A DNA stretch of 64,000 bases from Acidiferrobacteraceae bacterium (GTDB lineage: Bacteria; Pseudomonadota; Gammaproteobacteria; Arenicellales; UBA868): positions 1-64,000 of the forward strand of contig PBOB01000066.1 in NCBI GenBank assembly GCA_002724185.1, read 5' to 3'. The first letter of the stretch is position 1; every line of letters begins with the position of its first letter. The notes under the pieces were generated by a model, which saw nothing but the letters and a program-made list of their open reading frames with translations, searched no databases and was not told the DNA's origin. This document shows positions 38,272 to 47,526 of the stretch, one piece after another. Made by a program: the position numbers and the translations under genes.

Positions 38272-40357
38272 TACTATCCTCCGTTAAAACAATATGAATG
38301 TTGCCAAATACATCAACACTGGCTTTGTTGCCTGGATGAATAACAGTTGTGGCACCAGAATCTTCAATGACCGCTGGCCCTTCAAACTCCATGCCAGGGG
38401 ATAGCAGAGCTCCATCATAGATGGATGTAGAATGAACGCCCTCTTGGGCGAAATCCACATCTCTTATCTCCTTGTGTGCAGTCTCAGGCCCGCATCCAGC
38501 ATCAGCAACCTTAACTTTGCTAAGCTCAAATCTCCCAATATCAGCTGTCACAACAACATGGATCCCAACGATTTCAACTGGTGATTGCAGTCGATAGGTA
38601 TACTCTCTTTCATATATTTCATGGAAACGTATTTCGAGATCCGACAAAGATGATTTGCTTAGAGGTCGTCGTGGCACTTCTACCTCAACAGAATGTTCCT
38701 GATTTTGATATCTCATTTTGGCTAGATGTCGAAACGACACTCTATCATTAGATACGCCCTCCGACGCAAACTGAGCAATTGCTTGATCTTCTACTTGAAG
38801 CAATAACTCATCGAGAATCCTCCAGGCATCATTTTGCAGATCTAAGAGCTGTGTAACAAAAATATCTCGCCTAAGATCAGACATAATCATGCCCCACGCT
38901 GAAAATACGGCGGCCCCATTTGGTATTATCACTTTTTTTACACCGAGTTCAGCCGCAAGAGCTACACCATGCATGCCACCGCCTCCCCCAAAAGCCACAA
39001 GAGTAAAATCCCTTGGATCGTAACCGCGATTTAGTGATACCAACTTAAGGGCATTCGTCATATTGTTATTAGCAATCCTAACAATACCCCGTGCTGCTTC
39101 GATCATATCAATTCCTAGTTGGCTCGCTACTCGCGAAACCGCATCTGTCGAAGCTTTGACATCAGCTTGGATCTCTCCACCACAGAAATACTCTGGATTA
39201 ATCCGTCCTAACAACAGGTTTGCATCAGTTGTGGTCGCTTCTACCCCACCTTTTCCATAAGCAGCTGGCCCCGGAAGAGCGCCGGCAGATTTTGGACCAA
39301 CATGAAGCTTTTCAAACTCGTCAACCCAGGCAATTGATCCTCCACCATTCCCGATTTCAACAATATCTACAACTGGCACCATAACAGGATAGCCTGCATT
39401 ACTTGGCGTACGCTCTATCCAATAGTCTGAAACAATCTTAACCTCAGAGTTTTCGATTAAGGAGCACTTTGCCGTTGTACCACCGATGTCTAAAGCAAGA
39501 ATATTGGGCTCTCCAATCGCCTTGCCAAGTTCTGCTGCTGCCAACACACCACTTGCGGGACCAGATTCAACCATGGTAATCGGGATTCTTTTTGATCGAG
39601 ACAGATTATCTACTCCACAATTAGACTGCATTACGTAAAGATTGCCCATAAAACCTTTCCTATCCATGGCGCTTTCTAGACCAGACAAATATTGTTCTGC
39701 TATCGGCTGTACATAGGCGGACAGAACTGCTGTATTTGTTCTCTCATATTCACGCCACTCACGATTGATTTGATGGGAGGCAACTACAGAAACATCAAGC
39801 CAATATTTTTTTATTGCAGCAATTACTTCCTCTTCATGGCGAGTATTGGCATAGGAGTGCAATAGGCAGATAGCAATTGCTTCGACATTTTGCTCCTTAA
39901 AATCATCGAGTATTGCGGATAAACCACTTAAATCTAATGGTATTCGCTCTTCACCACGGTATGTAATCCTTCCAGGCAACTCGCGGCGAAGATATCTAGG
40001 CACGAAAGGTGCTGGTTTTTGGTAATGGAGATTGAAGAAATCTGGTCTATTACCGCGTGCAATCTCTAGTGAATCACGAAAGCCCTCAGTAGTAATCAAA
40101 CCGGTTTTAGCACCCTTTCTTTCGGTAAGTGCATTGATCACTACAGTCGTTCCGTGCGCAAGAAATCCTACTTCAGTTATTTCCACACGACCTCGTTCTA
40201 GAACATTAAGAACTCCCTGTTCAAAATTCGGCGGTGTCGTATCAGTTTTCGCAGTACGCACAATCTGAGTTCCATCCGAACCAACCTCTATAAAAGCCAT
40301 GTCGGTGAATGTGCCCCCTACGTCCGTGGCGACGCGAATGATTGGCTGAATACTCAT
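38264..40357 (-). CDS. Hydantoinase/oxoprolinase A subunit (HyuA), set 1
   Basis: 697 residues with AGGAGA before the ATG. N-terminal VATDVGGTFTDMAFIE phosphate loop of the actin-like ATPase fold; LAHGTTVVINALTERKGA, INREWREYERTNTAVLSAYV, LALDIGGTTAKCSLI, GNGGGSIAWVDEF, GPKSAGALPGPAAYGKGG and VAFGGGGGMHG follow. It binds ATP and drives ring opening with HyuB. First gene of an operon with two HyuB genes and an M19 dipeptidase. Confidence 0.92.
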   Translation of the reverse strand: MSIQPIIRVATDVGGTFTDMAFIEVGSDGTQIVRTAKTDTTPPNFEQGVLNVLERGRVEITEVGFLAHGTTVVINALTERKGAKTGLITTEGFRDSLEIARGNRPDFFNLHYQKPAPFVPRYLRRELPGRITYRGEERIPLDLSGLSAILDDFKEQNVEAIAICLLHSYANTRHEEEVIAAIKKYWLDVSVVASHQINREWREYERTNTAVLSAYVQPIAEQYLSGLESAMDRKGFMGNLYVMQSNCGVDNLSRSKRIPITMVESGPASGVLAAAELGKAIGEPNILALDIGGTTAKCSLIENSEVKIVSDYWIERTPSNAGYPVMVPVVDIVEIGNGGGSIAWVDEFEKLHVGPKSAGALPGPAAYGKGGVEATTTDANLLLGRINPEYFCGGEIQADVKASTDAVSRVASQLGIDMIEAARGIVRIANNNMTNALKLVSLNRGYDPRDFTLVAFGGGGGMHGVALAAELGVKKVIIPNGAAVFSAWGMIMSDLRRDIFVTQLLDLQNDAWRILDELLLQVEDQAIAQFASEGVSNDRVSFRHLAKMRYQNQEHSVEVEVPRRPLSKSSLSDLEIRFHEIYEREYTYRLQSPVEIVGIHVVVTADIGRFELSKVKVADAGCGPETAHKEIRDVDFAQEGVHSTSIYDGALLSPGMEFEGPAVIEDSGATTVIHPGNKASVDVFGNIHIVLTEDSNG

Positions 40358-40606
40358 TCCTTAATTTCTCTCCTGTTCGGCAACTATATAAACCTGCCTG
40401 ATATCTATTTTGTAAACCATTATACCTACCTACATCATAATAACTATTTCGAGTCCAGAACAACGTATTTTGATTGAAAAATAGTCAAATGTGGCTGCAA
40501 ATTATAATAGACACGAGACTGGGATAACCTAGTTTACTACTTGGCTATATTCGTTGGTATATTAGGCACCAAAACTCAACCTCTAAGCATGACGAGCAGG
40601 TGATAG

Positions 40607-41383
40607 ATGATGGCGAATATGGCAAAGAAAAACATACTAGTTACTGGGGCGTCATCGGGTATTGGCTGGGCAATTGCTGAACACTTTGCATCAAATGGGC
40701 ATCGAGTTGTTGCCGCAGCACGACGCAATGGTCTAGTTAACAAACTATCGAAAACTCATCCCAACCAGATACATCCAATAACTTTAGACGTCAAGAATCT
40801 AGATGCCGTAATTTCAACTTTGTCTCAACTACCCAATGACTATCATCAGATTGACATTCTAGTAAATAATGCTGGCATGGGTCGCGGAGGGGATTCTTTT
40901 TATGATGGAAGCCCAGCCGATTGGCAAGAGATGATCGATACCAACATAACAGGTGCAATGAACATACTGCACGCCATTTTACCTCAGATGGTTCAGAGAA
41001 AATCAGGACAAGTGATCAACATGGGCTCCATTGCAGCTAGCTATGCTTATCCAACTTCCAATGTCTACGGAGCTACAAAAGCCTTCTTGCGGCGCCTCTC
41101 TTTAAATCTCCGGACTGACTTGATCGGTACCAACGTTAGAGTCACGGATGTCGAGCCTGGGGTTGTCGAAACTGCGTTTACCGCAACCCGTCTAAGCGGC
41201 GACCAAGAAGCAGCAGAAAAACTCTACAATAGTTTTAAGGCACTGCAGCCTGAGGACATAGCTAGGGTGGTTGACTTTGTAGCTTCGACACCTGAGCATG
41301 TAAACATTGACACAATTGAAGTCATGCCTACCGAACAAGCTGCCGCTGGTTTCATTCTAGGCACTCAGGCCTATAGTGGTTAA
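40607..41383 (+). CDS. ydfG: YdfG-like NADP-dependent 3-hydroxy acid dehydrogenase (SDR)
   Basis: 258 residues; ATG 40610 is an equal alternative. SDR motifs: ILVTGASSGIGWAIAEHF, DILVNNAGMGRG, INMGSIAASYAYP, NVYGATKAFLRRLSLNLRTDL (YxxxK), and RVTDVEPGVVETAF. The NLRTDL..RVTDVEPG and HVNIDTIEVMP blocks are those of YdfG, which reduces malonic semialdehyde and oxidises 3-hydroxy acids such as serine. It stands between two hydantoinase A genes on the opposite strand. Confidence 0.82.
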   Translation: MMANMAKKNILVTGASSGIGWAIAEHFASNGHRVVAAARRNGLVNKLSKTHPNQIHPITLDVKNLDAVISTLSQLPNDYHQIDILVNNAGMGRGGDSFYDGSPADWQEMIDTNITGAMNILHAILPQMVQRKSGQVINMGSIAASYAYPTSNVYGATKAFLRRLSLNLRTDLIGTNVRVTDVEPGVVETAFTATRLSGDQEAAEKLYNSFKALQPEDIARVVDFVASTPEHVNIDTIEVMPTEQAAAGFILGTQAYSG

Positions 41384-41420
41384 TACATCAAGAAGGAGTG
41401 CACCACACTTCGTCGCACGT

Positions 41421-43445
41421 TTACTCCATAATTAAACACTGGGATGGATCTACCTTAACAGTAAAACTTGCATCCACATATGTAGTAGCTGTTTCCTCTG
41501 TGATGATAGCAGGTCCTGCTATTGAAGTGCCAATGGCCAACTGACTTCTTTCATATAACTTAAAATCCATCTCCTTTTCTTCAGAAAATGAAAAAGCTTT
41601 GCATTCACCCGCTTGACTGCTTGATTCCTGTTTAACAGGACTTATTTGGTGATCTCTTCGTGGCAAAGGCATTCGCACAGTCGCTCGCAGGGAAACAATT
41701 TCAACATCCTCACCAAGTTTATGAGCGAATGTTCTTTCATAAGCATCTTGAAAAGCCTCATATATGGCGGAAGTTGTTGCAGTGATTGTTCCTGAATCAT
41801 GTTGAATTGGAACAGTAATCCAGTGTTCCTGTCGTACGTATCGCATGTCCAAAGCTACCTCGCGAATACGCTCAACATCGATAATCTTCTGCTGCCGAGA
41901 TTCTAGCTCCTCAAACATTTCGGTCAGGTACTCATTGCCTTGCGATAGGCCACTATCGGAAAGAGGCAGAACTCTTGTCCTAGCTGTTGCATGGGTGAGA
42001 TCAGCACCTAGCAAGCCCCAGGCAGAAAAATTTCCAGCATATGGAGGAATGATGACACGAGACACATCCAATTCTCGTGCCAAGAGGGTACTCATTAAAG
42101 GTCCGGCACCGCCAAACGCAAGCAAGCTCAGTTCACGGGGGTCAAAACCCTGGTCAATTGTGATCTCACGGATGGTAGTCGCCATAGTTGCAGAAGCAAT
42201 TGTCATAACGCCACGAGCTGTTTCCTCTATTGAATAGCCTAGTGCATCAGCAATAGGGCTAAAGGCATCTTGAGCTGCCTGTCTATCAAGGGCAATACCA
42301 GAAGCTAGTTGCCCTTTGCCAAGCATGCCGAGCAGGAAAGCAGCATCAGTCAGCGCTGGCTCAGTGCCGCCTCGGCCGTATGACGCTGGACCAGGATCTG
42401 CCCCTGCGCTTCTAGGTCCGACTCTTAAAAGCCCTCCCTCGTCAACATAAGCAATAGATCCTCCACCTGCACCGATAGAACGCACATCCACCCAGGGTGT
42501 TTGCACAGGCAAACCAACTACCTGCCCCTCATACATCAGCTGTGGTCGGCCGTTTACGATCATACAAGTGTCAAAACTAGTACCGCCGACATCGGCAGTA
42601 ACTAGATCGCCAAAATCGAAGGTGCGCGTCAACTCACCACTGCCCTCTGCCCCAGCAACCGGTCCTGACATAATAGTCTCAAAGGGTCGCTCCATAGCCT
42701 CATTAAAAGTCATAGATCCGCTACCAGATCGAGTAACCAACAAATTTCCATTAAAACCTAATTCACCTAAACTCTCTCTTAGGCGATTTAAATAGCGCGT
42801 CATTCGTGGCCTGACATACGCATCTATAACGGTTGTGGTTGATCTCTCATATTCTCGATATTCTCGTGATATCTCATGTGAGAGAGAAATAGCTCCCTCG
42901 AAGCCTTCCTCTCGCAAAATTTCTGCGGCCCTTTTTTCATGAGTCGGATTCACATAAGCATTCATAAAGGTTATGGCAACAGTAGCGACATCTTCTTGAG
43001 CAAACGTCTGGGCTGCCCTTCTGACATCATCCTCATCTAAGGGGATATGCACTTGCCCGTCAGCGCGGTGTCTTTCCCTAATTGGAATACGTAAGAACCT
43101 TGGCACGAGCAATGGAGGAGGGCTCCAAAACATATTATAAGCCTCATCACGATCTGCCCGACGTATCTCAAGGACATCTCGGAACCCTTCCGTACATAAC
43201 ATTCCTACTTTAGCACCGCGTCGCTCAAGTAAAGAATTTAATCCAACTGTCGTACCGTGCAAGAAATATTGTGAGTCTGAAATCTTAGATTCCGACACTG
43301 ACAATCTGACCGCCGATATAACGCCTTCATCGGGACTATATGGGGTTGTCGGCACTTTACCGATCACCGCGTCGCCGGTTTCATCATCGTAAAATATGAG
43401 ATCGGTAAAAGTACCCCCGATATCCACACCTATTCTCGTCGCCAT
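41421..43445 (-). CDS. Hydantoinase/oxoprolinase A subunit (HyuA), set 2
   Basis: 674 residues. RIGVDIGGTFTDLIFYDD, FLHGTTVGLNSLLERRGA, ISREYREYERSTTTVIDAY, VTADVGGTSFDTCMIV, GAGGGSIAYVDEGG, GPRSAGADPGPASYGRGG and LAFGGAGPLMS. It has no HyuB next to it on the same strand. The closest unpaired HyuB is at 50594, on the other side of the peptide transporter, and may be its partner. It converges on the YdfG gene and diverges from the second M19 gene. Confidence 0.92.
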   Translation of the reverse strand: MATRIGVDIGGTFTDLIFYDDETGDAVIGKVPTTPYSPDEGVISAVRLSVSESKISDSQYFLHGTTVGLNSLLERRGAKVGMLCTEGFRDVLEIRRADRDEAYNMFWSPPPLLVPRFLRIPIRERHRADGQVHIPLDEDDVRRAAQTFAQEDVATVAITFMNAYVNPTHEKRAAEILREEGFEGAISLSHEISREYREYERSTTTVIDAYVRPRMTRYLNRLRESLGELGFNGNLLVTRSGSGSMTFNEAMERPFETIMSGPVAGAEGSGELTRTFDFGDLVTADVGGTSFDTCMIVNGRPQLMYEGQVVGLPVQTPWVDVRSIGAGGGSIAYVDEGGLLRVGPRSAGADPGPASYGRGGTEPALTDAAFLLGMLGKGQLASGIALDRQAAQDAFSPIADALGYSIEETARGVMTIASATMATTIREITIDQGFDPRELSLLAFGGAGPLMSTLLARELDVSRVIIPPYAGNFSAWGLLGADLTHATARTRVLPLSDSGLSQGNEYLTEMFEELESRQQKIIDVERIREVALDMRYVRQEHWITVPIQHDSGTITATTSAIYEAFQDAYERTFAHKLGEDVEIVSLRATVRMPLPRRDHQISPVKQESSSQAGECKAFSFSEEKEMDFKLYERSQLAIGTSIAGPAIITEETATTYVDASFTVKVDPSQCLIME

Positions 43446-43585
43446 AATCTTCGCTGTATTGTCAGTATTTAATAAATCTGTATCATATTCCGGTCTTGAC
43501 CTTTGTCAAACCAAGTTTACAAAATTGGATTATGCATTGTACATTACTCTTTAGGTATCCACGCAATAATGGAGGTATCTTTTTA

Positions 43586-44620
43586 ATGCTAAACAATCCA
43601 GGACCCGGACCCAGGCCATCATACACGCCAGAGAATATCGATGAAAAAACTCAGGAATTGTACAAAGAATCCCTAGTTTGGGACATGACATTACCATGGG
43701 TCGAAGGATATGCAGATGAGAATGTAACGTTGCCCCGTTTTAAAGCAGCCGGCATCGACCTCATATCCCTAACAGTTAATGATTTCCCAGGGTCCATACG
43801 GGGAACCATGAAACAGATTGCGTGGGTTAAAGATCAAATTAAGCGACACGATGATATGACATTGATCGCAACAGTCGATGACATCATAACTGCAAAAAAC
43901 TCTGCGCAACTTGCACTGACTCTAAATCTACAAGAAACAAATCCCCTCGAGCGCTCACTGGATATGGTACAAGTTTACTATGATGTTGGTGTCCGCCATA
44001 TGTTGCTCGCTTATAACCAAAAGAATTTTGTAGGAGATGGATGTGCTGATGATACGGACGCTGGGCTTAGCCTTTTCGGTCGCCAACTAATCAAAGAAAT
44101 GAACTCAGTCGGTATGATGGTTGATGGCACCCATTCTGGACGACGCACTACTCTTGAAGCGATGGAGCTCACAGAAAAGCCATTTATATTTTCGCACTGC
44201 TGCGCGCTTGGCGTAGCTAAACATTATCGAAACATCACAGATGAACAAATTCGTGCATGTGCTGCAACTGGTGGTGTGATTGGCGTTAATGGAGTGGGTG
44301 GTTTTCTTATTGACAAAGAAGCTCGCACAGAATTAATTTTTCGTCACTTAGATTACATGGTTGAGCTAGTCGGCCCTCAACATCTAGGAATTGGCTGGGA
44401 CTACGTTAAGAATGTCGATGCATTTTGGTCCGCAGCGAAGGCTAACCCTGATGCCTGGCCAAAAAACCAAAACCAATCTCACGTTAACTGTGACAATGCA
44501 CAACCTGAACAAATTCTTGAGCTAACACAAATGATGGTTAATCATGGCTATCAGGAATCTGACATTCAAGGCATCCTCGGACAAAACTTCTTACGAGTAG
44601 CAACAGATATCTGGTTATAA
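43586..44620 (+). CDS. M19 dipeptidase-like protein lacking the N-terminal H-x-D
   Basis: 344 residues from ATG 43586, which has GGAGGT at 43571-43576; an upstream TTG at 43496 lacks a ribosome site. M19 features: VYYDVGVRHMLLAYNQ, GLSLFGRQLIKEMNSVGMM, VDGTHSGRRTT and PFIFSHCCA with two His, ACAATGGVIGVNGVGGFL and LGIGWDYV. The N-terminal metal motif is VWDMTLPW, so both residues of H-x-D are missing; LNLQETNPL replaces the usual acidic loop. It belongs to a divergent M19 subgroup. It lies next to the Dpp transporter, whose imported peptides may be its substrates. Confidence 0.8.
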   Translation: MLNNPGPGPRPSYTPENIDEKTQELYKESLVWDMTLPWVEGYADENVTLPRFKAAGIDLISLTVNDFPGSIRGTMKQIAWVKDQIKRHDDMTLIATVDDIITAKNSAQLALTLNLQETNPLERSLDMVQVYYDVGVRHMLLAYNQKNFVGDGCADDTDAGLSLFGRQLIKEMNSVGMMVDGTHSGRRTTLEAMELTEKPFIFSHCCALGVAKHYRNITDEQIRACAATGGVIGVNGVGGFLIDKEARTELIFRHLDYMVELVGPQHLGIGWDYVKNVDAFWSAAKANPDAWPKNQNQSHVNCDNAQPEQILELTQMMVNHGYQESDIQGILGQNFLRVATDIWL

Positions 44621-44681
44621 GAATCGCCATGACCTGATGTAAAGATAATTTTTAGCTTGCTGCAAGCACTGCTCTTACTGG

Positions 44682-45638
44682 TTATCTCAAATTCGGGTGA
44701 TAGCAACCCACGCTATGTTGCTCTCCAACACTCCGATTCTCTGGAATCTGTTCCCAACATTCAACAGTCTCTTTTGGGCAGCGAGGTGCAAATGCACAGC
44801 CATTTGAATGCCTCTCTTCCCCTTCAAAGAGTGATCGTGTCCACGTCCACTTTGGCTTAATCAACTGCTCTTCTTCTGAGACTACGGGCACCGATGATAA
44901 AAGCATGGTTGTGTAATGATGCATTGGTGCTGCAAAAATACGGCGTGTCTCCCCCGCCTCGATTATCTTTCCGCGATACATGACAGCTAGGCGAGAGGCC
45001 ATGTTTCGCACAACACTAAGGTCATGCGTAATAAATATAAAAGTTAGCGAGAACCGCTGCTGTAGCTCTCTCAGAAGAAACAAAATTCTTGCTTGAACTG
45101 AAACATCCAGCGCAGAGGTAGGCTCATCGAGAATGATGACTTCAGGCTCCGCCGCGAGCGCTCGCGCAAGAGCGGCTCTCTGTCTTTGTCCACCAGAAAG
45201 AGATGATGGATAGCGATCCATAATTTCTGGGGCAAGACCAACGGTATCCAGTAATTTGGCAACTTCGTCTCTAGTTTGTCTCCGATTAGAGCTTCCATGT
45301 ATGCGAATCGGTAAACTAATTGTTTGCATGATTGTTCTTTTTGGATTTAAGGTCAGCATGGGATTTTGCTGGACTACCTGTATTTTTTTTCTCAATGCCT
45401 TGGCTCGTTTGGGCATAAGAGTAGAACCACTAAAGATCAACTCACCGCTTGTTGGGCTCTCGACACCTAGAATTAATTTAGCAAGGGTTGTTTTGCCCGA
45501 ACCTGACTCTCCTACGATCCCAACACATTCGCCCTTATTTATTTCTAGATCAACTCCATCTAAGGCGCGGACGACTGTGCGCTGAACCTGGTAATGCTTT
45601 TTGAGATCATGGATCGAAAGCACGATATCTTTAGACAT
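44682..45638 (-). CDS. dppF: Dipeptide ABC transporter ATP-binding protein DppF-like
   Basis: 318 residues. Walker A GIVGESGSGKTTLAKLI, signature LSGGQRQRAALARAL, Walker B VIILDEPTSALD, H-loop FITHDLSVV. The C-terminal oligopeptide-transporter domain has NGCAFAPRCPKETVECW, with the Cys set that often binds an Fe-S cluster in Opp/Dpp ATPases. Last gene of dppABCDF, 14 bp after DppD. Confidence 0.9.
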   Translation of the reverse strand: MSKDIVLSIHDLKKHYQVQRTVVRALDGVDLEINKGECVGIVGESGSGKTTLAKLILGVESPTSGELIFSGSTLMPKRAKALRKKIQVVQQNPMLTLNPKRTIMQTISLPIRIHGSSNRRQTRDEVAKLLDTVGLAPEIMDRYPSSLSGGQRQRAALARALAAEPEVIILDEPTSALDVSVQARILFLLRELQQRFSLTFIFITHDLSVVRNMASRLAVMYRGKIIEAGETRRIFAAPMHHYTTMLLSSVPVVSEEEQLIKPKWTWTRSLFEGEERHSNGCAFAPRCPKETVECWEQIPENRSVGEQHSVGCYHPNLR

Positions 45639-45652
45639 GTCGCTACACTGCC

Positions 45653-46642
45653 CTATTTGACCGATAGCCTATTGATATTATTATGTAGCACGCAAGCCAC
45701 GCGATGACCATGACCCAGATCAGTCATATGCTGATCCTCGCGACATGCATCTTGCGCAAAAGAGCATCTTGTATGAAATCTGCATCCAGTTGGAGGGTTA
45801 GTATAGTCAGGGACCACACCTTCGATTGTCTTCGGTAAATCGCCACCTGTTAATTTTGGAACAGCATCGATTAGCGCCCGAGTATATGGATGTGCAGGAT
45901 TATTGAATAACTCCTCCACTCCAGCTTCCTCTACAATGGAGCCTGCATACATGACATATACCCGCTGCGCAAACTCTCGGACAACTCCCAAATTATGGGT
46001 AATAATTAGTACGGCAGCGCCGTCTTCTTGAGTAAGGTCACTCATCAGATGAAGCGTCTGCTCCTGAACTGTCACATCTAACGCCGAACCAGGCTCGTCT
46101 GCAAGAACCAGTTCTGGTCTATTGATCAGAGCCATTGTAATCATTACACGCTGTGCGAGACCGCCAGAAAGCTGGAAGGGGTACGTATTCAATATACGAT
46201 CAGGGTCAGCAATGGCAACCCGTTTTAACGCATCCCGAGCAATATTTAATGCGGCCTTTCGGCTTCTAACCTTGCCACCCCGAATAATGACATTTGTCAT
46301 CTGGTCTTTAACCGTAAAAACCGGATTAAGCGCAGCGGTGGGATCTTGGAAGATCATACTGATTCTTCTACCCCTGATGTCACCCCACAACTTTCGACTC
46401 TTATTATCTATCAGTTCATTCCCGCCAAACAAGATGCTACCAGACAAATGCACATTTCGTCCCCGCAGTAATCCGAGAATTGCACGAATAGCAGTTGACT
46501 TTCCGCATCCCGATTCTCCAACGATCGCAACGCGTTCACCTTTTTTTATTGAAAGATCAACGCCATTTAATACGTGAGACCTGCCTTCAAAAAGGTCAAA
46601 CTTAAGATGGAGTCCGCGCATCTGAAGAAGAGGTGAAGGCAT
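45653..46642 (-). CDS. dppD: Dipeptide ABC transporter ATP-binding protein DppD-like
   Basis: 329 residues. Walker A AIVGESGCGKSTAIRAIL, signature LSGGLAQRVMITMAL, Walker B LVLADEPGSALD, H-loop IITHNLGVV; C-terminal NPPTGCRFHTRCSFAQDAC. The Walker B region keeps the catalytic Glu but has PG for the usual PT after it. Partner ATPase of DppF, 2 bp after DppC. Confidence 0.9.
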   Translation of the reverse strand: MPSPLLQMRGLHLKFDLFEGRSHVLNGVDLSIKKGERVAIVGESGCGKSTAIRAILGLLRGRNVHLSGSILFGGNELIDNKSRKLWGDIRGRRISMIFQDPTAALNPVFTVKDQMTNVIIRGGKVRSRKAALNIARDALKRVAIADPDRILNTYPFQLSGGLAQRVMITMALINRPELVLADEPGSALDVTVQEQTLHLMSDLTQEDGAAVLIITHNLGVVREFAQRVYVMYAGSIVEEAGVEELFNNPAHPYTRALIDAVPKLTGGDLPKTIEGVVPDYTNPPTGCRFHTRCSFAQDACREDQHMTDLGHGHRVACVLHNNINRLSVK

Positions 46643-46644
46643 AC

Positions 46645-47496
46645 TTACATCTCCACATCAAGCATGTCGCGCAAACCATCACCCAAAAGGTTAAAACCTA
46701 AGACCACAATAAGAATAGCTATACCAGGAAAAACAGACAACCACCACTGGTCAGGCAAATACTGTGACCCATCCGCAACCATAGATGCAAGATCGGGTGT
46801 AGGTGGCTGCACACCAAGACCGAGAAAGCTTAATGATGCAGCAACTAAGATAACAAAACCCATATCTAGCGTCATTTTTGTCAAAATTGTTGGAAGACAA
46901 TTAGGAAGAATTTCGAACAATATAATGTGGCTATCCGAAGCGCCAACCACCTTAGACGCAACAACATAGTCTTCTGTTTTGATTGAACGTGTCAAGTTGT
47001 AAACCAGCCGAGTTGTCCAGGGCCACCACATGACAGACACTGCGAGCATAGCATTTATAAGCGTTGGCTCCAGGAAGCCCATAATTGCCATTGCGAGCAC
47101 TAAAGCTGGTATTGCAAGAAACACATCAGTGATTCGCATTAAGACGATTTCTACTCGGCCTCCGTAGTATCCAGCAATGAGTCCAAGCCCAACCCCAATC
47201 GGGACGGCTAGTGACAAAACAACTATTCCCAGAAGCAATGAAACTCGATAGCCGTAAATAACTCGAGTAAAAACATCTCTACCCATTCCGTCCGTACCAA
47301 AGAAATTCTTGCTATCAGGAGGATTATTCATATTTGCGAAATCAAGCGCAGCTCCACTATGGTCAGGATAGGGAGTCACATAGGGTGCAAAGACTGCCAA
47401 AAAAACTACAACAATCACAATCACCGCCCCGGTGATTGACAATGGATTTCGACTAAAACGATACCAATTGCGTGTCTTAAAAAAATTAGTAGGCAA
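46645..47496 (-). CDS. dppC: Dipeptide ABC transporter permease DppC-like
   Basis: 283 residues, six hydrophobic segments. An N-terminal region with FFGTDGMGRDVFTRVIYGYRVSL, typical of DppC/OppC, and the EAA-type coupling motif (VVASKVVGASDSHIILFEILPN). Forms the channel with DppB. Confidence 0.92.
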   Translation of the reverse strand: MPTNFFKTRNWYRFSRNPLSITGAVIVIVVVFLAVFAPYVTPYPDHSGAALDFANMNNPPDSKNFFGTDGMGRDVFTRVIYGYRVSLLLGIVVLSLAVPIGVGLGLIAGYYGGRVEIVLMRITDVFLAIPALVLAMAIMGFLEPTLINAMLAVSVMWWPWTTRLVYNLTRSIKTEDYVVASKVVGASDSHIILFEILPNCLPTILTKMTLDMGFVILVAASLSFLGLGVQPPTPDLASMVADGSQYLPDQWWLSVFPGIAILIVVLGFNLLGDGLRDMLDVEM

Positions 47497-47526
47497 TTTC
47501 AGTCACCTGTTATTGTCTTCGCTACA

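Noticed and set aside
43496-43585. TTG start extending the second M19 gene by 30 residues
   Set aside because: A clear GGAGGT precedes ATG 43586 and the extension lacks similarity to the family.
44655-44667. Short hairpin GCTTG-CTG-CAAGC between the M19 and dppF genes as terminator
   Set aside because: Stem is only 5 bp with no T-run on the outgoing side of either strand.
46122-46577. 151-codon plus-strand frame inside dppD
   Set aside because: It is antisense to the conserved Walker A to signature region of the ATPase.
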